Shown here: piece by piece, positions 24,851 to 35,400 of the stretch
Numbering within the stretch: position 1 is the stretch's first letter
Layout of the letters: each line of letters begins with the position of its first letter
NCBI RefSeq assembly: GCF_009389715.1
Contig: NC_052397.1
Coordinates: 15,510,129 to 15,574,128, forward strand
Direction: 5' to 3'
Length of the DNA stretch: 64,000 nucleotides
DNA from: Phoenix dactylifera
Lineage: Eukaryota > Streptophyta > Magnoliopsida > Arecales > Arecaceae
Position numbers and translations under genes: made by a program
Notes under the pieces: generated by a model
What the model saw: only the letters and a program-made list of their open reading frames with translations
Database searches by the model: none
Told to the model about the DNA's origin: nothing

Positions 24851-24954
24851 CCTGGTACCATGAGACAATTTAAGAGAATTGGTGAGTTCGAACGAGTGCA
24901 CAAGCCGTCATAAAATGAAATTTATGGTTAAATAGTAGGGGACCCCTCGGGGTT

Positions 24955-26282
24955 CTACTGGTAGTACACGCGGAGATTTTTAGAACTCCAGCTTCGTGGA
25001 ATGGGAGTCCCATCTAGAGACTCTAGTTTGTAAGTTCCGGGCCGGCGGATGCGCGTGACTCGGTAAGGCCCTTCCCAATTTGGAGCCAGTTTTCCTTGCT
25101 CGGTTGGTCGGGAGGCCTCGGCTCTTCTGAGGACAAGGTCCCCTGCTTTGAAGAATTTGACTTTGACCCTGGTGTTGTAGTACTGTGCTGTCTTTTGCTG
25201 GTACCTCGCCATGTGAACTCGGGCGGCCTTCCTTGTTTCCTCGATCAGGTCAAGGTTGTTCCTAAGCTGTGAGGAGTTGGAGCCGGCATCATGGAGTTCT
25301 ACCCTCGGAGAAGGAAGCCCAATCTCCAACGGGATGACAGCTTCCGTTCCATACGTTAGATTGAAGGGAGTCTCGCCGGTAGGGACACGGAATGTAGTCC
25401 GATAAGCCCACAGGACATTGTATAGGTCTTCGACCCACTGTCCTTTGGATTTGTCGAGCCTGGCTTTGAGCCCCTGCAAAATAGTATGGTTTATTACCTC
25501 GGTTTCTCTATTCGTCTGAGGGTGCGCGACCGAGGTAAAGCGGTGGTCGATGCCAAGCTCGAAGCAGAATTCTCTGAAATGGAGGTTGACAAACTGGCGG
25601 CCGTTGTCGGATATGAGGATGCGGGGGAGCCCGAATCTGCAAATTATTGACTTCCAGACAAAATCCCGCATCTTCTGCTCGGTGATCCGAACAAGAGGCT
25701 CGGCTTCCACCCACTTTGTGAAATAGTCGATGGAGACGACCAGAAATTTTCTTTGCCCGGTAGCCAGGGAGAACGGCCTAGAATGTCAATTCCCCACTGG
25801 GCAAAAGGCCAAGGGGAGCTGATAGAAGTTAAAGGAGCCGAAGGTCGGCGTTGGACATTGGCGTTTCTCTGGCATTAGTCGCATCTTCGGACGAAGTCCA
25901 CAGCATCCTTCTGGAGTGTCGGCCAATAGTATCCTTGGCGCAAAATTTTATGGGCCAATGCTCGTCCTCCCAGATGATTTCCGCAAATCCCTTCATGGAC
26001 TTCGCGCATTGCATAATCAGCCTCTGTTGGGCGGAGACATCTGAGGAGGGGAGAGGTGAAAGATCTCCGATAGAGCTTTTCCTCATGCAATATGTACCAG
26101 GTGGCGGAGCGCTTTATTCGGCGAGCCTCTCGTTCATCACTAGGGAGGACTTCGTCTTGCAGATAGCTGATGAGCTCGTCCATCCAGCTTGGCTCAGACT
26201 CAATATAAAGGGCCTGCTCGAGCTCCTCCGTACTGGATTTTTGGAGGTACTCCAGTGCCGCCGTCTTGGGGAGCTCGCTCAT
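24955..26282 (-). pseudogene. pol: Integrase of the gypsy element, broken
   Basis: The N-terminal HHCC zinc region reads EVHEGICGNHLGGRALAHKI then YYWPTLQKDAVDFVRRCD (about 25875-26010). A stop follows at the position before CQRNA. The core has WGIDILG, with the first catalytic Asp near 25790; a frameshift near 25750; then ISDNGRQFVNLHF with the second Asp, the region TNRETEVINHTI carrying the Glu, and LWAYRTTFRVPTGETPF. The C-terminal part ends NWEGPYRV and NLRVYYQ at the stop near 24955. Integrase inserts the cDNA into host DNA. This copy cannot make a full-length enzyme. Confidence 0.85.
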
Positions 26283-26308
26283 GCGAGAGGACGCCAGCTT
26301 TGACAGCT

Positions 26309-26708
26309 AGTCGGCCCTAAGATTCTCCGACCTGGCAATATGTTGGATGTGGAAAGAATTCAAGGTCGAGGCGAGATCCCGTATCTTCTGAAGATATTTC
26401 TGCATTGTGGGGTCTCTAGCTTCGAAGTCACCCAGGATTTGGTTGATGACGAGCTGAGAATCGCTGAAGGCCTTGAGATCCTTCACTCCTAGCTCTCTGG
26501 CTAGCTTGAGCCCGGCGACAAGTGCTTCGTACTCCGCCATGTTGTTGGAAGCAGGAAACTCGAGGCGTAGGGCTTGCTCAGCGACCACCCCCTCCGGGCT
26601 AGTGAGGATGAGACCTGCTCCGCTACCCCCCCGAGTTTGAAGAGCCATCGACATGCAAAGTCCATGCCAAACTCGGGGTCTGCTCCGTTGGTGTAGGCTC
26701 AGGTTCAT
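26309..26708 (-). pseudogene. pol: Second RNase H domain of pol (Tat lineage)
   Basis: The minus-strand text GSGAGLILTSPEGVV, NNMAEYEALVAGLKLA and KAFSDSQLVINQI is the RNase H fold with its Asp/Glu/Asp series, positioned after the normal reverse transcriptase-RNase H. A second RNase H is a recognised Tat-lineage feature. It is separated from the upstream domain by a frameshift at a run of seven G (plus-strand C run near 26626-26632). It ends at a TAG near 26309, after which the same frame continues toward integrase. Confidence 0.8.
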
Positions 26709-28110
26709 GCTCGACCTCGTCCGGTATGGTGCACTCGACTATGAAGTCGGCGAGTGCTTGCGCTTTGATCGCCGGTCTGGATCGGTACTCGAGGTCAAAT
26801 TCTTCGAGTTCGATGGCCCATTTAGTAATCCGGCCTGCGCGGTCTGATCTTTGCAGGATCTGCTTTACTGGCTGGTCGGTCAACACGGCCATTGTGTGGG
26901 CTTGGAAATAAGGCCGGAGCCTCCGAGCTGAAATGACCAAGGCATAGGCAGTCTTTTCCAGCTTGGAGTATCGGGTCTCAGCATCCCTCAAGACCCGGCT
27001 GGTGTAATATACTGATTTTTGGAGCTTGCCCTCCTCTCGGACCAGGACCGAGCTTACTGCTACAGGGGAAACAGCTAAATACAGGTAGAGGAGTTCACCC
27101 TGTTGAGGCTTTGTGAGCAGGGGAGGGGAGGCCAGAAGGTGCTTGAGTTCTTCAAAAGACTGCTGGCACTCGTTCGACCATAGAAAGTTTTTCGGCTTCT
27201 TAAGAGCCGCAAAGAATGGAAGGCAGCGCTCGGCTGAGCGGAAGATGAATCTCCCGAGGGCTGCAACTCGGCCCGTAAGCCGTTGTACCTCCTTGACTGT
27301 CCTCGGAGGCGTCATCTCCTGGAGTGCTCGGATCTTCTCAGGATTGGCCTCGATTCCCCGTTGTGTAATAATAAAACTAAGGAATTTGCCGGAGGTGACT
27401 CCGAATGCGCATTTGGCTGGGTTGAGCTTCATTTGGTACCTTCGGAGTGTGGAGAATGCTTCATCAAGGTCGGCCACATGGTCTTGCGCCACCTTGCTTT
27501 TCACCGGCATGTCATCAACATAGACCTCCATGTTTCGGCCTATTTGGTTTTTAAAGATCCGGTTGACCAGCCTCTGGTAAGTTGCCCCGGCATTCTTTAA
27601 GCCGAATGGCATTACTTTGTAGCAGTAGGTACCCCCGTCGGTGATGAAGGCCGTTTTTTCTTCATCTTCTGGCGCCATGCGGATCTGGTTGTATCCGGAA
27701 AAGGCGTCCATGAATGCTAATAGCTCGTGCCCCGAGGTGGAGTCCACGAGCTGGTCGATGTTGGAGAGTGGGAAGCTGTCCTTTGGGCAGGCTTTATTCA
27801 GGTCGGTGTAGTCCACGCACATGCGCCATTTTCCGCTGGCTTTTTTGACGAGGACCACATTGGCGAGCCACTCCGGGTAGGATATCTCCCGGATAAAGCC
27901 AGCTTCAAGGAGTTTGTCGACCTCTTCAGCTGCTGCTCGTTGTCGTTCCGGGGCGGTGCCTCGCTTCTTTTGTCGCACGGGCTTGCAGGTTGGCTTTACT
28001 TGGAGTCGGTGGACCATGATCTCTGGATCTATCCCCGGCATATCCGCGGGCGACCATGCGAAGACGTCCATGTTGTCTCGCAAGAAGTTGACGAGGCGGT
28101 CCCTTTCGCA
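26625..28110 (-). pseudogene. pol: Reverse transcriptase-RNase H of the gypsy element
   Basis: This is the longest open stretch of the element. Motifs on the minus strand are WLANVVLVKKASGKWRMCVD, YTDLNKACPKDSFPLSNID, LLAFMDAFSGYNQI (first Asp), MPFGLKNAGATYQRLVN and the catalytic YVDDM. The connection and RNase H follow (FLWSNECQQSFEELK, YTSRVL, KLEKTAYALVISARRLRPYF). The order is typical of Ty3/gypsy pol. Upstream it is separated from protease by a TAG at 28111; downstream it runs into the poly-G frameshift. The active-site residues themselves look intact. Confidence 0.9.
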
Positions 28111-28884
28111 CTAGTTGAGGCCAGAGCCGACCTGCACGGTTAGCTCGGAAAAGTTTTCGCGCAAAGAAACTGGGATTAGTAGCTCACCAGGCTCTACCCG
28201 CTTTTTCTGAGGGCTGACTCGTGCCTCCAGAGTTTTAGCTGAAGGCTGGTCGGTTGCTGGGACGGGCACCTCAGCTGGTCGCTTTGCTTCATGGGTCGCC
28301 ATGTAGCATCGTCTTGCTACCATCTGGTCCCCACGAACTTCGCCGACTCCTTGGCTGGTGGAGAATCGCATGAGCAGGTGGCGAGTCGAGACCACTGCTC
28401 GGAGGGCGTTGAGACCTGGTCTTCCGAGGATGGCATTGTAGGCCGAGGGCAGGCGTATCACAAGGAAGCTCATCTTCACGGTACTTTCACGGGGGGCGAG
28501 CCTGACCGTGACCAGGAGGTCGACCTCGCCCTCTACTGGGACTGAATCCCCAGTAAATCCGACCAACGGAGCATGCATCCTCCGTAGTTGCTCTTCTGTC
28601 ATCCCCATTTTACCGTAGGCATCAAAATACAAAACATTCGCCGAGCTTCCATTATCGATTAAGATGCGTTTTACATCAAATCTATTTATAATCATGGAGA
28701 TGACCACAGCATCATCGTGGGGAGTTTCAACTCCCTCCAGATCATCGTCTGAGAAAGAGATGGCTTCCGAGGCGCGTAGGCGCTTCGAGGAGGTTCCTTC
28801 CCCTGAAGCTTCTCCAATCGAGGCCCCACCTCGGATGGTGTTGATGGTGCCGGCGATGGGCCTGTTGGCATTTAAACCTTCAGG
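28111..28884 (-). pseudogene. pol: Aspartic protease region of the gypsy polyprotein
   Basis: The frame continues from gag after a TAG at 28885. It contains INRFDVKRILIDNGSSANVL, the retropepsin active site with DNGSS where DTG/DSG is general, a variant common in Tat-type elements. Later AYNAILGRPGLNALRAVVS is the C-terminal protease motif. The protease would cut gag and pol proteins apart. A TAG at 28111 ends the stretch just before the reverse transcriptase. Confidence 0.85.
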
Positions 28885-30387
28885 CTATGGGGCTCCTTCG
28901 GCTGGCTTCTTTTCTTCACGCCGGCCTCGCACGAATCGATCGAGCACCCCTCGGCGGATGAGCGCTTCGATCTCGTTCCGGAGCTGATAGCAGTCCTCAG
29001 TATCATGGCCGTGATCCCGATGGAAACGGCAATATTTTCGGGGATCACGCCGAGCTCCAAAATCTCGTTTCGGAGGTGGGAGCCGGATGCAATCCTGACC
29101 CTCAATCTCCATGAGGATTTCGGCCCGAGGAGCGGTAAGGGGAGTGTAGTTTTCATACCTCCCTTCGGGTGCACGGGCCCGTGGTGGAAACCTCGGGCGG
29201 AATGGTGACCTTTGCTGAGGCGGTCCCCGTAGTCGGGGTGGACTCTTTAGGCGGGGCGGATTTTTGACTCGGCGCGGGGACGGGCCTCTGGGCTGGCCAC
29301 GCTCCTCGTGGCGTCTTTTCTGTTTCTTGGGGGTCTGTTCGGCCCCGCTCCGCCTAACAGCCACGGCTTCCTCAGCCTTGGCATACTTCCGCGCCCGAAC
29401 AAGCATTTCGGTGAGGTCCGCAGGAAAATTCTTCTCGATAGAGAAGAGGAACCTGTAAGACCGGGCTCCAGTCTTCAGTGCTGACATGGCGATCGACTGG
29501 TCAAGCTCCCGGACTTTCCATGTTGCGGCGGTAAACCGGTCCAAATACTCCCTGAGGGACTCTCCCTCCTTTTGTTTGATATCAAGGAGGGAGTCCGATG
29601 TCCGCCGCTGGGGCTGGCTGGCGGCAAAATTACTGGCAAACTGCGTGCCGAGCTGCTCAAAGGAGGAAACAGTACTCGGCTTCAGCCCGGTAAATCAAAG
29701 CCGGACCGGTCCTCGGAGTGTTGCTGGAAAAGCTTTACACATCATGGCCTCCGAGGCTCCTTGTAGGGCTATTAAGACCCGATAACCTTCCAGGTGGTCA
29801 AGGGGGTCAGCCCTGCCGTTGTAAGGCTCCACCTGGGGCATCTTGAACCGCGGCGGGACTGGCTCGTCTTCAATCTGCTGGGAGAAGGGGGACTTTGTGG
29901 TGAACTCAAAGTCACCATCATGTCCCGGTTTTCTTCCGTGGAGTGCCTGGATCTGGCGTTCCAGTTTCTCGACCTTCTTGTCGAGTTTATCATTCTGGGG
30001 GATCGCTGCAGCGGTTCGTTCTGGTGCAAGTTGCCCTGGAACCGACTCAACCTTCGAGGGTTGTGGCCAGCCACCAGGGCCTCTAACTGGATGTTCTCTC
30101 CAGAGGGAGGCCTGGACTTGAGAGTCCTGACCTTGAAGGGGAAGTCCGCTTGTAGGAGGCTCCGGTTGAACTGGAACCGGAGGGAGCGGTGCCGTCGGGA
30201 TGCCCCTGGGTTGCAAGTCTTGGACAGCGGTAGCCAAGGCCTGCACCTATTGCACCAGGGCATCAAACTGTTCCGGCCGAACTTGAGGAGTTGATTCGGC
30301 CGGAGGCGGCGAGTTCTGGACAGAGTGTCCAGGACTAGGTGGAGGACGTCGAGAGGCATTGGAAGCCCCCTTACTTCTTAGTTTCAT
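28885..30387 (-). pseudogene. gag: gag of the gypsy element, with internal stops
   Basis: The start is the minus-strand ATG at 30387 (MKLRSKGASNASRRPPP), 34 bp inside the LTR. The N-terminal part is Pro/Gln-rich and followed by a short coiled coil (KLDKKVEKLERQIQAL). The retrotransposon gag domain comes next (FKMPQVEPYNGRADPLDHLE, FAASQPQRRTSDSLLDIKQ, GESLREYLDRF). After a basic Arg/Pro stretch comes the knuckle-like KYCRFHRDHGHDTEDC (Cys-X2-His...Gly-His-X4-Cys). Two in-frame stops interrupt it: a TAG near 30248 and a TGA near 29698. At the latter position the copy at 1-1437 still has Trp. The frame then ends in TAG at 28885. Confidence 0.88.
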
Positions 30388-30401
30388 GGCAGCAACTCGG
30401 A

Positions 30402-30420
30402 CCCTTCCTCTAGCGCCAAC
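30402..30420 (-). other. Primer-binding site of the gypsy element
   Basis: GTTGGCGCTAGAGGAAGGG on the minus strand, immediately inside the 5' LTR. Confidence 0.7.
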
Positions 30421-31307
30421 TGTTGCTGGAAATTGGACCTGGGGGCTGCCGCGAACCGAGAGGGGAGGAGCTCCGCTGCCGGGACAGTAGGTGGCGGTGC
30501 GTCGACTGGTGGCGTCCTCCTGGAGAATCCTGCAAGAAAGCCGGTGGCCGGGCTTTCCGGCGCCGGCCCTTCGAAGCTTAAGTCAGAGGGGGCTAATATG
30601 TGGGGAGTAAAGGAGGAGAATGTTTGTTTCTGTCTCCGTTTTTTTGTGTTGTTTTTCCCTTTCCCCCCAGGTTCTCTTTTATAGGAAGATATTATGTTAC
30701 CTGGGAGGTGACAGGGGAATTTGTCCTCTTTTGTGATAATTGGGCACGATCATGCTCATTAATGGCGTTGTGGAGAATAAGGCCGGATCAGACCGGAATC
30801 AGGGAGCTGTCACGGTTGATCGGACCCGTTGGGGTGGTTGAACCACCGGCCGTGGTGGGCCTGGGGTTCGTAGATGGCCAGTGCATTGATTGCTGAGTGA
30901 ACCGGTGGTCAGGGAGAGCCATGCGCTTTGATGGCTCAGTGATCCGGAGATCGTCTTGAGCCGTGTTCATTTAATGATTGAGTGCATCGGGGGCCTGAGG
31001 GGGTCTCATGCATTAATGATAGGGCGTGCCGAAGGCCTGTGGAGATCACGTGCCTTGATGACTTAGGGATGGTGGCGGATTGCAGTGGAGTCATGTATTT
31101 AGTTGTCAGATCCTTTAGAGGATTAGGCGGAGATTGGATATTTGGCTAAGGCATGGGCCCGGCACGGGTGCCGAGCCGAGCCGGTTGCGGAGTGTCCTGT
31201 TGCGGGGTTGTTTCTCTGGTCGGCGCTCCTTGGTCGGGCGCCCCTCTGGTCGGCGCTCCTTGGTCGAGCGCCTCCGAGGAGGCATGACTTGGGTTTTCCC
31301 CCCAACA
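30421..31307 (-). repeat. 5' LTR of the gypsy element
   Basis: It has the same TG...CA ends as the 3' LTR at 19676-20592. It is 30 bp shorter, mainly because it has one fewer ~31-bp GGTCGGCGCTCCTTGG repeat unit. Confidence 0.93.
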
Positions 31308-31312
31308 CTAAC
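31308..31312. repeat. Target-site duplication, right (CTAAC)
   Basis: An exact copy of 19671-19675. Confidence 0.9.
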
Positions 31313-32434
31313 AATTCAGGTTAAGACTATAGAATTAGCAGTCCTGAGCTTATGGGCAATCCAGTGACCTCTTACCATATGCATTCACTTCAGAAGGAAG
31401 CTTGAAGATGGTAAAAGCAGAGAGTTGGATTTGAACTAGTTGTCATCGTTATCAAATGTCTACCAAAGAAAAGGTAGAATGGCCTTTTTAAACAACATTT
31501 GAAACTTACTGAATGAAGTGATAAATTAAAATAACTGTGGTACGAGACTTTTTAACCATTGACAACCTGCCAGCATCAAGTGCCGGCTGAATTGGGGATG
31601 GCAATACTTACCCATTTAACTTAATCCAACTGGTAGATTAGATTATCTATTTAATAAAATAGTCTTATCAATATTTAGATTCTAGACCCATTTAATATAT
31701 AGGTAGAGTTCGGATTGACAAGTTTTTTGTCTTTTTTTTTAATCCAATTGGTCGACCTGATTGCCACCCCTCATTGAATGCTGAGTACTAAATTCTGGAG
31801 AGATTTTATGTTGAACAAGCTGCCAGATTTATTAGCACAGCAGGCACTGCCCCAATAAAAAATAAAATAAACTACAATAAAAATCAGATTAGAGGTTTTT
31901 CGGTAGGGATGACCTGGGTGAACTCTTAGAGCTTTGGTTGCAAGATAATCTGATAAAACTTCAGGTGAAAAGACTTCTCAAAAGCTGATCAGCGTGGAGC
32001 AATGCATAGTACCTACGTCCAGCAAGTATTGCTTGACAATATTTTCAAGGAGCCGAGCAGAGCACAGAGTTCTTCCTCAACCATCACACAAAAAACTGTT
32101 AAAAATTGTTCTCAATGGCTTACCTGCTTAAATAAAAACGCCATGCTGCGTACACAATCAAGACCTAACGTTTATAGCATTTAAAACCAAGCAAACTTAA
32201 CCATCTCACTGAAACAGGTTCACCAGAAATCCTAACAGAAGCAAAACAAAGTGCCACCTAAACGAGTACAGACTATCTGAAGTCCACATCCCTCATGTAA
32301 ACCCAAGAGTCCACTAAAAAGACATTGTCATCATGTTCGATATAGATGCAATAATAATGCTTTCTCCTCCTCTTTCAAACAAAGCTAATATACGATGGAA
32401 GAGTATTTGCTGCAGTGCTTGCTTCGAAAATACT
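31313..32434. other. Intergenic DNA and presumed SF3B5 3' UTR
   Basis: The part near 32100-32434 should hold the 3' UTR of the minus-strand SF3B5 gene. A small MITE sits at 31593-31771. No other gene is recognised. Confidence 0.45.
31593..31771. mobile_element. Small hAT-type MITE
   Basis: The ends TGGGGATGGCAAT and ATTGCCACCCCT are inverted copies of each other. The flanking octamers GGCTGAAT and CATTGAAT agree at 6 of 8 positions, suggesting an aged 8-bp target duplication. The 179-bp body is AT-rich and non-coding. Confidence 0.6.
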
Positions 32435-35400
32435 TCAATCCTCTTCTCTCTCGGGAGGAAGCCCACAAGGCAACAGCATTTTCTGTAAGAAAGATCAAGA
32501 AGTAAACTACCATGCAATTCAAATTAGCAAAACAAAAGGAACTATTTGCGCACAAAATTTGGGGATATTTGCATTCTTCCAGAATGGTTCAAGTCATCTT
32601 TAGTTCTTTTTCATCAAAAGGAATAGCATATCTTAATAAAACTTTACATAGCAAGATTCACCTAGGTTCCGTAACAAAAGTGCATCATTTCATCCTATAT
32701 ATTAAAGTCATATACATGGCAGACATCACAACTAATGCAATTCAAGGAGCGCCAGCACAAGCAATATCAAAGGAATAACAGTGCCATATGGATTAGAAAC
32801 TAAGAAAGACTCCTTTAATTCACAAGAATCAACTCATAGAATTGGTAGTTGGGAAAATTAATATGTTAAAATGCATAAAAATACATATCATATAATTGAG
32901 GTATGTTATATTACATGATGTGCATCACTTCATTCAGATTCTTAAATGAAGTTAATGGCTTACCATAATTTGAGTTGAGACCAAAGTGATTCCCTCACCT
33001 TACATCAACATATTCAAAAGGCACTTTAAGTCACCCTCATAGCATGTCTCCAGGCAAAAAGATCACCAAAATCACCAACCTACCTGGACATTCTTTTACC
33101 TCACTTTCAGAAGACCGTTTCACTTGGAAATTATTATTATCCGTCTTCCTCAGGCATAAAAGCATCAACTAAAACTTTAAAATCAGTACTCATCTTTTTG
33201 AGAAAAGCTTCAGAAAATGATTTCATGGAGAGTTGTACTTAGAAGAGAAAAACCAAGTATTATTACGTAAGTTGATAAATTTTACAAAGCCATCATGGGC
33301 CATCTCCAAGCTCAGCTCACTGACAGCCAAGCTTTACTCTCATGTACCACATTGGTAGGAATAACCCTTATCAAGCATGTTCTTGTTGTTGCTATCATAT
33401 GTATCCTCATGAAAATCTTAATCCCGAAGAACATCCTTTCAGGACTAAAGTGCATGGCTTGACTCCTGCAGACTCATTTGAAAACATATAAACAAACTCC
33501 AGTTATTTAAGGGAAACGGAATGCTAAATTTAAAGTTTATTCAAGCCTTGGCATTTATATAAAGCACATGTGGAATTTTTCATAGGCAAGATTCTTATAG
33601 ATGGCAAACTATTTACACGAAATATCTTACTTCACCAAATTTCTGTTCATAATGATTGAGAAAATCCTATCTTTAAAATAAAATTAAATATAGTAGGTTC
33701 TAGAATGATCTAATAAATATTGCTATATATATAAAAAAAATTGCATTTATTCTTTTAAACATTTAAGAATCTCAGTGAAATATCAATGATCACTTGAGAC
33801 ATCATTATAAAGGTTTCCTCATATATTGTGTCACTATAATACCAACTTTTGTAAAGCATCTTAAGAAAGGGTGCTTTGCAACAGTAATCCTGCTCAAGCT
33901 TTTCCATTGAAATGATACACTTAGCAAATACATTGTGAACTTTAGGGCCTTGTTATAAAGGAAAGGAACATGCATGTCTGATAGGTATTTATCTCAAATA
34001 GTGAACAAACAAAAGGAGAAGCAACTTAAATTCTAAACTTTTCATATGTGAATCAGCACATCATTAAGTTATATGTACTACTTTCACACTTCTGCAAACC
34101 CACATATTAAACTTTATTATTTTGGTGGTCTGATGGAAGACAAACACATATGAGGTCTATATAATATATAAAATTATATAGCAATAATATCTAAGAATGC
34201 CATACCTGCATAAAATTGTAGCGTTCTCTTCCAATGGATTCATTTTCAGCAATGGCGAAATATGCCAAGAGGGGGTAGTGGCCAATATATGATGCATAAC
34301 TATCACGTTGGATGTTTACTGCCCATTCACTGTTTTGAAAAAGTGGGACAAACAAATTTAGATCTATAAATTAATCAAATTTACGAAAGTAGGTAAGAAG
34401 GGATGATTTATCGATATTTGGAAACTCACAATCTATTCAAGTCAGCATGCCCTGTACCAACATACTTAGCCTGAAGATGCTCAAGCTGAGAATTAATGTT
34501 AAACCTGTCGCTGGCCTGAGAACAACACAAAAAAAATCAGTTCAGACATATTGTAAGCAAAAAATTTAGTTTTATCTTAAGCCAAAATTCTGACTTCATG
34601 GTAGAGCATGATTATGCATAAGTACTAAAGTGTGAATAAAAACATCTGAAATCAATGCATAAAGATAACCATCAACCCTGTGATGATAAAACTAGAGTAG
34701 CCCGATATGTCGAAGGAGAAATACTACACTCACAAAGTGATCTACCTCCAGACATGGGTTAAGAATTAATATGATAACAGGCTTACAACGAGCTCCCTAA
34801 AGCAGCTGCTTTGGTGCACTCGAAGACTTGGTGGGAACCTAAGCAGACTCTTATGGAACAAGGACTGTCGAAAAGCAACTTAAACACTGGGCAGATGCTT
34901 TCATCCTACTTTATCAATGGGAAAAAGAAAAAGAAAGACCAATCAACAACTGAATAAAGAAAACTGGATGTCTCCAATGCAATATAGATACTTATAAGGT
35001 CCTTTATGAAGTGATACATGTAGATAAAGATACATAAAAGTTGATGTGCATGATCGTAACAGGGAAACACTAAGGTCATACATCATAACCTTCCGGTCTA
35101 TGTCCCAGCACTCAGAAAATGGTATATTGGTAAAAAGAAATCATAATAAACATACTTATGAGTTTTAATATCATTAAGAGCGTTTTATTTTTTTCATGTT
35201 TTTCTTGGGTAAGCCATTAGAAAAAGGGATGACACAAAAAATGTCCCATGAGCTGGCATTTGAATTTCTCCAAATTATTTAAGCCATCATTAATTATGAT
35301 TCCTATCATTAATTATAAGTAATTAATTGTTTGATTAACGTCTTTTAGTTTTTCATGTGAACTTCTAGTATTATGTGTCATCTCTTAGTACTTCATGATG

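Larger units (their letters stand above)
23257..24954. other. Non-coding spacer between antisense ORF and pol, rich in tandem repeats
   Basis: It contains two repeat systems (23865-24180 and 24230-24850), described separately. ORFs on both strands here come from the repeats (recurrent RAELVGRW on the plus strand, NELGSFS on the minus). No protein family is recognisable. Confidence 0.7.
19676..31307 (-). mobile_element. Complete, inactivated Tat-type Ty3/gypsy retrotransposon
   Basis: The element is 11,632 bp and bounded by LTRs of 917 bp (19676-20592) and 887 bp (30421-31307), each with TG...CA ends. The perfect 5-bp duplication CTAAC flanks it. On the minus strand the order is LTR, PBS, gag, protease, reverse transcriptase-RNase H, a second RNase H domain, integrase, a long non-coding spacer, an antisense ORF on the plus strand, polypurine tract, LTR. 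The second RNase H and the extra antisense ORF between pol and the 3' LTR are known traits of Tat-lineage (Grande/Retand-like) elements. By eye the LTRs differ at roughly 14 positions plus a repeat-unit indel, so the insertion is fairly recent. Several stops and frameshifts in gag-pol make it non-autonomous. Confidence 0.93.

Noticed and set aside
24186..24901. Up to 349-codon repeat protein on the minus strand (NELGSFS repeats), and its plus-strand counterpart
   Set aside because: A tandem DNA array with unit lengths that keep frames open on both strands. No domain, start context or similarity to element proteins.
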